64,000 nucleotides of DNA from Campylobacter concisus (lineage in GTDB: Bacteria; Campylobacterota; Campylobacteria; Campylobacterales; Campylobacteraceae), in assembly GCF_001891085.1 (NCBI RefSeq), contig NZ_JXUP01000001.1, positions 1 to 64,000 of the forward strand, in the 5' to 3' direction. The notes below the pieces were generated by a model that did no database searches, was not told the origin of the DNA, and worked only from the letters and a program-made list of their open reading frames with translations. This document shows positions 19,914 to 28,163 of this stretch, piece by piece; position 1 is the stretch's first letter, and each line of letters opens with the position of its first letter. A program made the position numbers and the translations under genes.

Positions 19914-20876
19914 CTACTTTAATGCCCCTGATTTTATGATCTCGTCGGCTAAATTTCTTATCATAGAGCTATGATCCAGAAAAAATGTTTTGTCATTTGG
20001 TAAATAAGGCTGATATATCAGAGTTTTAGCTACTGGCGCACTTAAGATCACATTTATCAGTTCAAACTCAGGTGGAAAAGTAAAATAAAGTTTTGGCTTG
20101 GGAATTTCATTTTGAAAGAGCCTTTTAGCGTAAAATTTACTGAAATTTTCATTTTTTGGTAGCTTTATCTCTTTAAAGAGCTCAAGTGGCAAAAAGTAGT
20201 GCGCCAAAGCGTGAAGTCCGTGTGCGAAAATATAAAGCCTTTTTTCAAATTTAGGCGCATCTGTCCTGCCAAATGTAGAGCAAAATTTCTGCAAATGCTC
20301 ACTCATAGCGGCCACATCTTTTTCATGCAAGGCAAGCACAAATTTAACTGCCTCTCTTTCGTTTGCTGGCTTTTTGGACTCTGCAAAAGCGCGTGCTTTT
20401 TCAAGAGCAGGGGTGAGTAAATTTTCATCTTGCCAAAGCATCGCCGTGAGCAAATCGTGCGTAACACATAGAAATTTATAGCCGTTTTTGCTAGGTGGTA
20501 GGCCTTTTGGAAAGATCCGTGTCATACCATCTGTGTCACCGCAAGCGATAGCAAAAAATGCCGGTATGAGCCTCTCGCACTGGTCATATCCACCGCTACA
20601 TCCTGGGAGTAAATTTAGTTTAGCGTATTGAAAAATGAGATCATTTAGCCTCTCGGCATCGCCATCAGCTAGGCACTTTTCAAGGTAAATGTCGTAGCAT
20701 CTAGCTCTTAAAAAAGAGAGTAATCGTATGAACTCACATAAAAAGTCGTATTCGTTTAAATTTTTCTCTTTTATTTGGCCGTAAATGCTTGCATACTCGT
20801 CTAAAAGTAGCTCTTCATCGCTTTTTGGTAGTTTTTTGGTTTTGAAAATGTTAAATAAGCCTTCTAAAAATGACAT
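19914..20876 (-). CDS. Unknown helix-rich cytosolic protein
   Basis: 320 aa without a signal peptide or transmembrane helix. It is predicted to be mostly alpha-helical, with scattered Cys (CSGGYDQC at about 93-100) and a C-terminal Pro-rich strand region. It has no motif I recognise. A fair AAGGAG precedes the ATG and a TAAAAT-type -10 lies in the divergent gap shared with flhB. It could be an immunity-like or regulatory helical-repeat protein, but nothing in the neighbourhood supports a function. Confidence 0.6.
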   Translation of the reverse strand: MSFLEGLFNIFKTKKLPKSDEELLLDEYASIYGQIKEKNLNEYDFLCEFIRLLSFLRARCYDIYLEKCLADGDAERLNDLIFQYAKLNLLPGCSGGYDQCERLIPAFFAIACGDTDGMTRIFPKGLPPSKNGYKFLCVTHDLLTAMLWQDENLLTPALEKARAFAESKKPANEREAVKFVLALHEKDVAAMSEHLQKFCSTFGRTDAPKFEKRLYIFAHGLHALAHYFLPLELFKEIKLPKNENFSKFYAKRLFQNEIPKPKLYFTFPPEFELINVILSAPVAKTLIYQPYLPNDKTFFLDHSSMIRNLADEIIKSGALK

Positions 20877-20971
20877 TTTGTGTCTCCTTATTTCTGCTAA
20901 TTTTAGCCAAAAAGGCCTAATTTTCCACGTGCAAAAGGTAGCTTTAGTGGATAGTTTAACCGCATTTTGGC

Positions 20972-20977
20972 TATAAT
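20972..20977 (+). promoter_or_regulatory. flhB promoter -10 box
   Basis: TATAAT preceded by TTTTGGC lies 31 bases upstream of the ATG at 21009. It falls inside the longer open frame that begins at 20967, which is why the downstream ATG with its AGGATAA ribosome site is taken as the start. Confidence 0.6.
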
Positions 20978-21008
20978 CGCCCCAAATTTAAGCAAGCTTA
21001 GGATAAAG

Positions 21009-22082
21009 ATGGCAGGCGAAGATCAGGAAAAAACCGAAGAAGCGACCCCCAAAAAGATAGAGGATGCCAAAAAGGATGGTAACGTCCCCAAAAGTCAGGA
21101 TCTAGCCGGGTTCGTGACCCTTGTCATCGCTATTGGCGTACTACTTGCAATGCTAAATTTTATGAAAGAACAGATCATCTCACTTTATATCTATTACTCA
21201 AAATTTATCGGTCAGCCACTTACCTTGCCAACTGTAAAAATGATCGTCGTAAATACCTTTGCAAGGTCGCTTCTTATGATACTTCCGGTTTGTATCTGTG
21301 TGGCGATCGCTGGTGTCATCGCAAATGTAATGCAGTTTGGATTTATCTTTACCACAAAACCTATAATGCCAAATTTTGGCAAGATAAACCCGCTAAAAGG
21401 GCTAAAAAATTTATTTTCGATGAAAAAAGTGATAGATAGCATTAAGATCGTGCTAAAAGTTAGCATCGTCTTTAGTGTTGGATTTTATTTTTTCTTGCAG
21501 TTTATAAAGGAGCTACCGCACACGCTCTTTTTTTCTATGTTTGATCAGCTTGCTTGGCTAAAAGAAAAGCTCATTATCCTAGTTAGCGTTATGCTTTTTA
21601 TACTTTTCGTGATCGGACTTATCGACCTTCTCATCGTGCGTTTTCAATACTTTAAAGACCTTCGTATGAGCAAGCAAGAGATAAAAGATGAGTATAAGCA
21701 AATGGAAGGAGATCCTCAGGTAAAAGGCAGAATTCGTCAAGCGCAAATGCGTGCAGCCAAGCGTCGAATGATGCAAAATATCCCACAAGCTGACGTAGTC
21801 ATCACAAACCCTACTCACTACGCAGTGGCAATAAGATATAATAAAAGTCGCGACGAGGCGCCGATAATACTTGCAAAAGGCGTTGATTTTTTAGCACTGC
21901 AAATCAAAAAAATAGCCGTTGAAAATGGTGTGCAAATTTATGAAAATCCACCACTCGCAAGAGAGCTTTATAAAATTTGTGAAGTCGATGATACGATACC
22001 AGCACATCTTTTTAGAGCCGTGGCCGAAGTGCTAAGCTTCGTTTATATGAGCAATAAACAAAAATTTAAAGATAAGCTTTGA
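21009..22082 (+). CDS. flhB: Flagellar export switch protein FlhB
   Basis: 357 aa from the chosen ATG (an in-frame ATG 14 codons earlier overlaps the promoter). Four transmembrane helices lie in the N-terminal half, followed by the conserved cytoplasmic linker and the autocleavage motif NPTH at residues 267-270. Cleavage there switches export from rod/hook to filament proteins. The protein starts MAGEDQEKTEEATPKK, typical of FlhB. It stands alone, with a divergent unknown gene upstream. Confidence 0.96.
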   Translation: MAGEDQEKTEEATPKKIEDAKKDGNVPKSQDLAGFVTLVIAIGVLLAMLNFMKEQIISLYIYYSKFIGQPLTLPTVKMIVVNTFARSLLMILPVCICVAIAGVIANVMQFGFIFTTKPIMPNFGKINPLKGLKNLFSMKKVIDSIKIVLKVSIVFSVGFYFFLQFIKELPHTLFFSMFDQLAWLKEKLIILVSVMLFILFVIGLIDLLIVRFQYFKDLRMSKQEIKDEYKQMEGDPQVKGRIRQAQMRAAKRRMMQNIPQADVVITNPTHYAVAIRYNKSRDEAPIILAKGVDFLALQIKKIAVENGVQIYENPPLARELYKICEVDDTIPAHLFRAVAEVLSFVYMSNKQKFKDKL

Positions 22083-22131
22083 TAAATTCTACTCTTGCCA
22101 CTAGAAATTACTAGCAGCAAGAGAATTTATC
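22081..22131. terminator. Bidirectional terminator between flhB and dcu gene
   Basis: GATAAATTC..CTCTTGC pairs with GCAAGAG.AATTTATC, with a smaller CTAG..CTAG element in the loop. It starts in the flhB stop codon and ends 3 bases from the convergent carrier gene, so it can serve both. Confidence 0.65.
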
Positions 22132-22133
22132 TA

Positions 22134-23801
22134 TTATAGATATCCAAAAGCAGTTGCAAAAATATAGCCAAATATACAAGAGGATATAACGCCAATAAGA
22201 CCTGGAATGATAAAGCTGTGATTGATAACAAATTTACCAATATGTGTCGTACCGCTTCTATCAAACTGGATAGCCGCAAGGTCGCTTGGATATGTTGGTA
22301 GGATGTAGTATCCGTAGCAAGCTGGCGCAAAAGCTAGAATGATAGCAGGATTAACATCGATATTTAAAGCTAATGGCACAAATGCAACCAAGGCTGCAGC
22401 TTGAGAATTTACAAATTTTGAGATAATCAAGAGCATAACCGCATAAGTCCAAGGGTGCTCTTTTACGATGCTTCCTAGCGCCTCTTTCATCATCGGAGTA
22501 TGCACTGCAAACATAGTCTCAGCCATCCAAGAGATACCAAAAACTGCAACAAGAGCGATCATGCCTGATCTAAATATCTCGTTTTTACCGATCTTGCTAG
22601 CATCTGTTGGTGTAAAGATTAAAATGATAGCGCCTGTTAAAAGCATGAAAATTTGGATAACATGAACCATGCTTAGGCTTTTTGAAGATGCTTGTTTGTT
22701 ACTTATATTGATGTAAGCACCTTGAAATTCTTCTTTTGCGCCTTTTTCATTTATATATGTTACTGCACCATCAGCTGTGCGAGTAAGAGTTTGATTTGCA
22801 TCTTTACCGATGATTTTGACTGATTGAGCTTTTTGATTAGCATTTAGCTTATCGTTTGCTACTTTTAGCTCAGCCGCCTCTGTTTGGATGCTAGCATCTT
22901 TTATTTTTAAGGTTTTTAAGACTTTTTGCTCAGTTGGCAGATTGGCTATTACTTGAACGACTGTTGCATCTTTGTAAGTAGTCCAGCTTGGACGAAGATC
23001 TTTAAAATATCCAAGAAGCGCAACTACAAGAATAGAGCCTAAAAATATCCACATCGCAGCCCATTGATAGCCAGGAAGCTTTTTGCCTAAAAGTGTCGCA
23101 CTATCGCCATAAACATATTTTTTAAACTCAGGATCTTGAAGCTTTGCTTGAAATACCTCGTCTTTGTCAAGATCTTTACCTCTAAACCAGCTAAAAATTC
23201 CTACCGCTAAAACACCGCAAAATGTTGATGGAATCGTAATCTTTAAAAGATCTAAATACCCATCAAAGCCAGCTAAGTGAGTTTTAGCATTAATAAGAAA
23301 GCTTGTAAGAGTTACAACAGCAACTGAAACTGGACTTGCTATGATACCCATTTGTGAAGCTATTGAGCTTGCTGCCATTGGTCGCTCTGGGCGGATACCA
23401 TTTTTGATAGCGATATCATAAACGATAGGAAGCACGGTATAAACAACGTGTCCAGTACCGCATAAAATAGTAAGCGTACATGTTACAAATGGAGCCAAGA
23501 TACTTACATATTTTGGATTTTTTCTAAGTATAGTTTCTGCTATTTGAAGCATAACATCAAGGCCACCGCTGGCTTGAAGCGTAGCACTTGCTACAACTAC
23601 AGCGAGGATAGTTAGCATAACATCAATTGCTGGCTTACCAGGCTCGATATTAAATCCAAAAACGAGGACTATAAGACCGATACCGCCTAGCATACCAAGT
23701 GCGATACCGCCTTTTTTAGCTCCGTAGAACAAACAGATAAGGACGATGAGAAGCTGGATAGCAAACTGCATGCCTTCACTTAAATTCATGAGAAAATCCA
23801 T
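22134..23801 (-). CDS. dcuB: Anaerobic C4-dicarboxylate carrier (DcuA/DcuB family) with central insertion
   Basis: 555 aa, about 110 more than E. coli DcuA/DcuB. The conserved N-terminal helices (about 12-205, including [13 protein letters not shown] and [16 protein letters not shown]) and C-terminal helices (about 378-555) are intact. Between LRP (270) and the SMVHVIQIF helix (377) lies a hydrophilic Lys/Ala/Asn-rich insert of roughly 105 residues. The family exchanges fumarate/aspartate for succinate during fumarate respiration. It has a strong AGGAGG site and its own promoter. Assignment to DcuB over DcuA is tentative. Confidence 0.82.
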   Translation of the reverse strand: MDFLMNLSEGMQFAIQLLIVLICLFYGAKKGGIALGMLGGIGLIVLVFGFNIEPGKPAIDVMLTILAVVVASATLQASGGLDVMLQIAETILRKNPKYVSILAPFVTCTLTILCGTGHVVYTVLPIVYDIAIKNGIRPERPMAASSIASQMGIIASPVSVAVVTLTSFLINAKTHLAGFDGYLDLLKITIPSTFCGVLAVGIFSWFRGKDLDKDEVFQAKLQDPEFKKYVYGDSATLLGKKLPGYQWAAMWIFLGSILVVALLGYFKDLRPSWTTYKDATVVQVIANLPTEQKVLKTLKIKDASIQTEAAELKVANDKLNANQKAQSVKIIGKDANQTLTRTADGAVTYINEKGAKEEFQGAYINISNKQASSKSLSMVHVIQIFMLLTGAIILIFTPTDASKIGKNEIFRSGMIALVAVFGISWMAETMFAVHTPMMKEALGSIVKEHPWTYAVMLLIISKFVNSQAAALVAFVPLALNIDVNPAIILAFAPACYGYYILPTYPSDLAAIQFDRSGTTHIGKFVINHSFIIPGLIGVISSCIFGYIFATAFGYL

Positions 23802-24136
23802 GAAACCTCCTAAGTTAATATAAATTTAATCAAGATTATATCTCTTATGGATTTAGATTAAACTTATATTTTAAGGATAACTTGATATAAATATAATGTT
23901 TTGATTAAAAAGCTTATTTAGGATAAATTTTTACAAGATTGTATTTTACAAAAATTTTTATTTGATTTTGAAGATTTTATTTGTCTTAGAATATATAAAA
24001 TGAAAATAGCATTGTTATATTTTAAATTTATTAATAATAAAAATTTATTTAAATTTTATAAATAACCTAGAAGTCTTGTAAATACGAAATTTAATAGAAC
24101 CAAGAAAAAAATGATTGATGTTTAAGGAAAGGTTAA
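23802..24136. promoter_or_regulatory. AT-rich gap with dcu promoter
   Basis: This 335-base gap holds the carrier gene's AGGAGG (23806-23811) and a TATAAT on the minus strand (23835-23840). The rest is very AT-rich with several TTGAT/ATCAA words, possibly regulator contacts. I see no open frame or RNA gene in it. Confidence 0.5.
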
Positions 24137-24212
24137 TGGTGGTTAGAGGCAGAATCGAACTGCCGACACGCAGATTTTCAGTCTGCTGCTCTACCGACTG
24201 AGCTATCCAACC
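24137..24212 (-). tRNA. tRNA-Phe (GAA)
   Basis: 76 nt on the minus strand. The acceptor stem GGTTGGA pairs with TCTAACC, the D-arm is GCTCAGTCGGTAGAGC, the anticodon stem GCAGA/TCTGC holds the loop CTGAAAA with anticodon GAA, and the T-arm is GGCAG TTCGATT CTGCC. The discriminator A and a genome-encoded CCA follow. An extended TGTATAAT promoter (24232-24237) lies 19 bases upstream. Confidence 0.96.
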
Positions 24213-24231
24213 ACTCGTTAAAGAAAGTCAG

Positions 24232-24237
24232 ATTATA
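24232..24237 (-). promoter_or_regulatory. tRNA-Phe promoter -10 box
   Basis: TATAAT preceded by TG on the minus strand (extended -10), with a suitable distance to the mature tRNA 5' end at 24212. Confidence 0.6.
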
Positions 24238-24343
24238 CATGTTTAATATTTAAAACAAGTTTAAAATACACACTTTTTTAAATAAAATAAGTTATGTTTT
24301 TCTATTTTGACTTTAAATATAAAAGAAATTCTACAAAGCAGAT

Positions 24344-24379
24344 AATAAATTACAAGCTTAAATAAGCTTGTAATTTATT
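24344..24379. terminator. Long perfect hairpin at the end of tonB
   Basis: Two 17-base arms (AATAAATTACAAGCTTA and its complement) are separated by only two bases. The arm overlaps the tonB stop codon. The flanking A/T runs make it a terminator in either direction, shielding the tRNA gene from tonB transcription. Confidence 0.7.
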
Positions 24380-25151
24380 TTAATGTATACGAAATAGGGA
24401 AACGAAGGTAACGATCTTGTTTAGGCTTTGGAAACTCAGAGCTTGCTCTTTGAATATTTTCTAAAGCACCATTATCAAGCGACTCAAAACCAGAGCTTTT
24501 ACTAACTTTAAGTTCATCTATGCTGCCGTCTTGCTTAAGTAAAAACCTAACTTCTACAACTCCTTGATGTTTCATACGTCTAGCATTATTTGGGTAACTT
24601 TTATGCCTCTTAACTGCGATTATAACCTTCGTAAAATCTTCATCACCTTGTGAATTTGATAAATTTAGCTCAGGTGTTACATTTTGAACTGGAGCTGCAG
24701 CGATAGACTTGTTATTGGCTGGCAAATTTGTATTTGCACTAGCTGGCGGTACAATAGGCTGCACTGGCTGAGCAATTACCGGTTCAGGCTTAGGCTCTAT
24801 TTTTTGCTCTTTTTTAGGCTCTACCTTTTTTATTTCACGCTTTGGTTTCTCCACCTTTTTAGGTTCAGGTTTTGGTTCTGGCTTTGGTTCAGGTTTTGGT
24901 GGCTCTGGTGGTGGCGGTGGAGCTGGTGGAGTTGGCTCTGGGATAAGCATTTGCTCCGCTATTTGAGGTGCTGAGACTTGTGGCACTGGAGTAAATGAAT
25001 TAAGAGCTATTTTTATCGGTTTTTGCTCACCTATTTTTATCTCATCAAAATTATGTGAAAGCAAAAAATATACTGCTGCTCCATGCACTATAAGCGAAAC
25101 AGCTAAGCCGCTGTAATTTGAAATTTTATTCAGAGATTGTTTGGATTGCAA
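24375..25151 (-). CDS. tonB: TonB energy transducer
   Basis: 258 aa. The N-terminal anchor helix (about 12-31) is followed by a Pro/Glu/Lys-rich spacer (about 68-125) and a C-terminal TonB domain (about 175-258) with YPNNARRMKHQGVVEVRF. It carries proton-motive force from ExbBD to outer-membrane siderophore and haem receptors. It overlaps exbD by 26 bases, so the three-gene unit is tightly coupled. No receptor gene is nearby. Confidence 0.92.
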   Translation of the reverse strand: MQSKQSLNKISNYSGLAVSLIVHGAAVYFLLSHNFDEIKIGEQKPIKIALNSFTPVPQVSAPQIAEQMLIPEPTPPAPPPPPEPPKPEPKPEPKPEPKKVEKPKREIKKVEPKKEQKIEPKPEPVIAQPVQPIVPPASANTNLPANNKSIAAAPVQNVTPELNLSNSQGDEDFTKVIIAVKRHKSYPNNARRMKHQGVVEVRFLLKQDGSIDELKVSKSSGFESLDNGALENIQRASSEFPKPKQDRYLRFPISYTLK

Positions 25152-25509
25152 AATTTTCGTGGCCCTTCTCTTTTAATATATCAATTACTTTAACAAAGCT
25201 ATCAAATTTCGAATTTTTATCGCTTTTTAGTTCAATCAATGTCTTTATATCAACAGCATTTAGCTTATCTTTGAGTTCGTTCTCAGAAATTTCTACATCA
25301 TCTATAAAAAATTTATTATCCTTATCAATTACTACGCTTACCTTTTTATCGTCCTCTTTGCTTTGCTCAGCACTGTTTGCACTTGGAAGATCAATAGCTA
25401 TCTTGCCTTGAGCAATAAAAGTCGAAATGCTAAGCACGATAGCAAGCAAAACAAGCATAATATCAATAAATGGGACAATATTTAACCCATCTTTTTTATT
25501 TAGACGCAT
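25126..25509 (-). CDS. exbD: ExbD proton-channel subunit
   Basis: 127 aa. The single transmembrane segment has [18 protein letters not shown] with the conserved Asp at about residue 16, then a periplasmic domain. It overlaps exbB by 14 bases. It is the second ExbD/TolR-family gene in the window, this one serving TonB. Confidence 0.92.
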   Translation of the reverse strand: MRLNKKDGLNIVPFIDIMLVLLAIVLSISTFIAQGKIAIDLPSANSAEQSKEDDKKVSVVIDKDNKFFIDDVEISENELKDKLNAVDIKTLIELKSDKNSKFDSFVKVIDILKEKGHENFAIQTISE

Positions 25510-25924
25510 TTTCAGCCTTGTATCTATTTAGCATTACATCTACTTTTCTAACAAAGCCATTGTAGATCATAAGCGTTGGTATCGCCACAAGTAGTCCAAA
25601 AGCAGTTGCTTTTAGCGCAAGAGAGAGACCGACCATTATGCTTTTAGTATCGATTCCACCTGCCATACCCATATCATAAAATGTGATCATAATTCCAGCA
25701 ACTGTACCAAGAAGTCCTACATATGGTGCATTTGAGTAGATAATGTAAAGCGTGGTTAAATTTTTGGTTAGTGCTTCTTCAAGCGCTTCGATACTTTTGT
25801 AGCCTTTTATATCAACGCGTGAATAAAAAATAATACGCTCAATCGTATACCAAAGTACAAAAAAACTCATAATGCCTAAAATCGCAATAATTACATGATC
25901 AATGTGATGTTTAATTAGCTCCAT
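25496..25924 (-). CDS. exbB: ExbB proton-channel subunit
   Basis: 142 aa, short for ExbB but normal for the Campylobacter form. Three transmembrane helices are visible, with [14 protein letters not shown] (about 65-78) as the family signature. It is first gene of exbB-exbD-tonB. Confidence 0.9.
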   Translation of the reverse strand: MELIKHHIDHVIIAILGIMSFFVLWYTIERIIFYSRVDIKGYKSIEALEEALTKNLTTLYIIYSNAPYVGLLGTVAGIMITFYDMGMAGGIDTKSIMVGLSLALKATAFGLLVAIPTLMIYNGFVRKVDVMLNRYKAENASK

Positions 25925-25953
25925 AATACCTTCTTAGTAAAAATTTTTGCGTG

Positions 25954-25982
25954 ATTATAGCTATATTGATAACCAATGTCAA
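25954..25982 (-). promoter_or_regulatory. Near-perfect sigma70 promoter of exbB-exbD-tonB
   Basis: On the minus strand TTGACA (25977-25982), exactly 17 bases, then TATAAT (25954-25959), 30 bases before the exbB ATG. A full -35 box is unusual in Campylobacter. The spacer contains GGTTATCAATAT, weakly like a Fur site, which would suit iron control but is too degenerate to call. Confidence 0.75.
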
Positions 25983-26059
25983 ATATTTAGTAAAAATGTA
26001 ATCAAATAAAAACTAAAATTTTTAATTTTGTATGTATATATTTAATTATGTTTAGAATT

Positions 26060-27004
26060 TCAAAAATTTAATTTTTTTCTTAGCAGCTCTATTTCAGTGA
26101 TAACTATTTTTGGCGTAAGCTCCTTCATACAGGCATGTGTTTTTATAGGACACACTCGCTTCATACATGGCATACACTCTAAATTTAAATGCACTATCTT
26201 TGCACTTTCGTCTTGCCATGGACTAGTCTCTTTAAATTTAGTCGGTCCAAAAAGAGCCACAAGCGGCACTTTATAGGCAGCTGCGATATGCATAGGACCA
26301 CTATCGTTTGTCAAAAAGATGCCATTTTTTATAGAGCCTATGACCTCGCAAAGCTCTTTTATGCTTGTTTTTCCAGCCAAATTTTCACATTTCATACCAT
26401 TTTGTAAGAGTATTTGCTCTATTTCATTGCAAATCTCAAGCTCGGCTTTTGAGCCAGTGATCTTTACATCAAATTCATCTTTAAAGTGCAGTGCAACCTC
26501 TGCAAAATAGTGTGGATACCACCTTTTAGCACTTCCGTAGCTAGCACCTGGATTTAGTACGAGGAGCTTTTGCTCGCTTTTTTTAGCTTCATAATAAATT
26601 TTTAGTTCGTTTGAAATTTCTTTTAAATTTAGACTTTGCTTTATGAAATTTAGATATTTTTGCACCTGATGCAAGCTCTCGCTACTCTTTTTAAAGCAAA
26701 ATTTTTGCGTTGCTTTTAGAAAAAATAGCAAAAATTTACTAGCAAACGAGCTTCTAAAACTAATAGCGATATCAAATTTTCCAAGCTTTCTAGCTGTTTT
26801 TATAAGGCTTAAATATCTTGAGTTTTGCTTTTTACTATTGTCAATAACTACTTTTTCGCACTTTGGATGTGATTTGTAAAGCTCACAGGCCACATAAGAG
26901 CCAAAAAATACAATATTTTTAGCATTTTTGCTTAAATTTTCTATCGCCGCACTCGCCATCACAGCGTCTCCAAGCCAAGTTGGAAGCTCTATAAACACTC
27001 TCAC
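26060..27004 (-). CDS. waaF: ADP-heptose:LPS heptosyltransferase II
   Basis: 314 aa, GT9 family. Residues WLGDAVMASAAIENL near the N-terminus and NDSGPMHIAAAYKVPLVALFGPT near 235-260 are hallmarks. It adds heptose to the lipooligosaccharide inner core in the cytoplasm. The GTG start overlaps the stop of the preceding glycosyltransferase (GTGA). Confidence 0.88.
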   Translation of the reverse strand: MRVFIELPTWLGDAVMASAAIENLSKNAKNIVFFGSYVACELYKSHPKCEKVVIDNSKKQNSRYLSLIKTARKLGKFDIAISFRSSFASKFLLFFLKATQKFCFKKSSESLHQVQKYLNFIKQSLNLKEISNELKIYYEAKKSEQKLLVLNPGASYGSAKRWYPHYFAEVALHFKDEFDVKITGSKAELEICNEIEQILLQNGMKCENLAGKTSIKELCEVIGSIKNGIFLTNDSGPMHIAAAYKVPLVALFGPTKFKETSPWQDESAKIVHLNLECMPCMKRVCPIKTHACMKELTPKIVITEIELLRKKLNF

Positions 27005-28044
27005 TTTTGCTCCAAATTTAGCACTTCGTTTATGATTTCAAGAGTTTTGCTTGCATTTTCTTCTATACTAAATTTTTGTGAAAGTAAAAATGACTTCTCT
27101 TGCAGCTCTCTCATCATCTCATTATCATTAAGCACCTGCTCCACTAGCTCCAGTATACTTTCATCATTTGGTTCACTCATGACAAAACGATTTTCTAAAA
27201 TTTCAGCTGCCCCATTTTGAGCCGTTGTAAAGACAATATTTTTAAAGCTAAGTGCCTCTAGAACGACATTTGAAAATGGTTCGTAGTGCGTTGGAAATAT
27301 AAAAATATCACTTGCTTCATAAAATTTTGCAGTCATTTTTTGCTCACCTGTAAAAAATGCCTTTATCTTTAGTTTTTTTGCTAGCTTCTTATATGAATTT
27401 AAATTTTTATCTTTGCCTACTATTAGCGCATTTACTGGCGTTTTTAGCTTTGAGACAAGAAGCAAAAAGTCCTTTGCTCCTTTTCTTTTAAAGCCGTTTC
27501 CAACAAAAAGCACAATTGGCAAATTGTAATCGAGTCCAAAATCTTCGCATACGCTAAGTTTTGCTTCTCCTTTTTCTACTTTTTGTGGCAAATTTATACC
27601 GTTGTAAATGGTAACGATCTTTGACTCATTGATACCGTAAGCTGAAATGATTTGCTCTTTTATGTAGTTTGAATTTGCGATTATCTTTTTAGAATTTTTA
27701 AAGCAACGTTTTTCTAGATATGGATAGACAAAATTTAGAGGATTAACCCACCAAAATGGCTTTGTGGCACGATAAATTTTATGCACGCCGTCCCCTGCTC
27801 TATAAATATCTGTGCAGCTCACTCGCTCCAAGCTAAAATATACCTCATCACTTTTTTTCTGACGTTTTACCTGTGCGTTAAATCTCAAAGCCTTTTTCCA
27901 TGACGAGATCCTAGCCTCTCCTAGATATGAGCGTATAGATGTATCTATGCCTACGTCTTTTAGGGCTTTAGTAAGCCTTCTTAAATAGCGTTCGGCACCA
28001 CCGACTGCATTTGGATTGATACGTAAAAAAACTATTTTTTTCAT
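27001..28044 (-). CDS. GT4-family glycosyltransferase (WaaG-like)
   Basis: 347 aa. The GT-B fold is suggested by an N-terminal GGAERYLRRL, a central FVGNGFKRKGAKDFL and a C-terminal FPTHYEPFSNVVLEALSFKN (the E-x7-E nucleotide-sugar site). The match to the WaaG glucosyltransferase pattern (GDGVHKIYRATK) is good. Coupling to waaF supports a lipooligosaccharide core role. The exact sugar cannot be read from sequence. Confidence 0.8.
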   Translation of the reverse strand: MKKIVFLRINPNAVGGAERYLRRLTKALKDVGIDTSIRSYLGEARISSWKKALRFNAQVKRQKKSDEVYFSLERVSCTDIYRAGDGVHKIYRATKPFWWVNPLNFVYPYLEKRCFKNSKKIIANSNYIKEQIISAYGINESKIVTIYNGINLPQKVEKGEAKLSVCEDFGLDYNLPIVLFVGNGFKRKGAKDFLLLVSKLKTPVNALIVGKDKNLNSYKKLAKKLKIKAFFTGEQKMTAKFYEASDIFIFPTHYEPFSNVVLEALSFKNIVFTTAQNGAAEILENRFVMSEPNDESILELVEQVLNDNEMMRELQEKSFLLSQKFSIEENASKTLEIINEVLNLEQK

Positions 28045-28092
28045 GACCTCAAAGCTTTTTGTTTTTGTGATTTTTTATTTGTAATGTCCGCC

Positions 28093-28147
28093 ATAATATC
28101 AAAAAATTTTATAAATCAGCCTATTTTTTGCCTAAATTTCATAAAAT
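28093..28147. promoter_or_regulatory. Divergent promoters for the LPS genes and polA
   Basis: The 119-base divergent gap holds TATTAT on the minus strand (28093-28098) for the glycosyltransferase and TAAAAT on the plus strand (28142-28147) for polA. Both are plausible -10 boxes without clear -35 elements. Confidence 0.4.
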
Positions 28148-28163
28148 TACACAAAGGATAAAA

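Noticed and set aside
20967-21008. Upstream in-frame ATG for flhB
   Set aside because: It overlaps the TATAAT promoter; the ATG at 21009 has a proper ribosome site and matches the family N-terminus.
24684-24974. Trp/Phe-rich frame opposite tonB
   Set aside because: Same cause: complement of Pro-rich codons, no real coding signal.
25954-25982. Fur box within the exbB promoter
   Set aside because: The sequence is too degenerate against the 19-bp consensus to claim.
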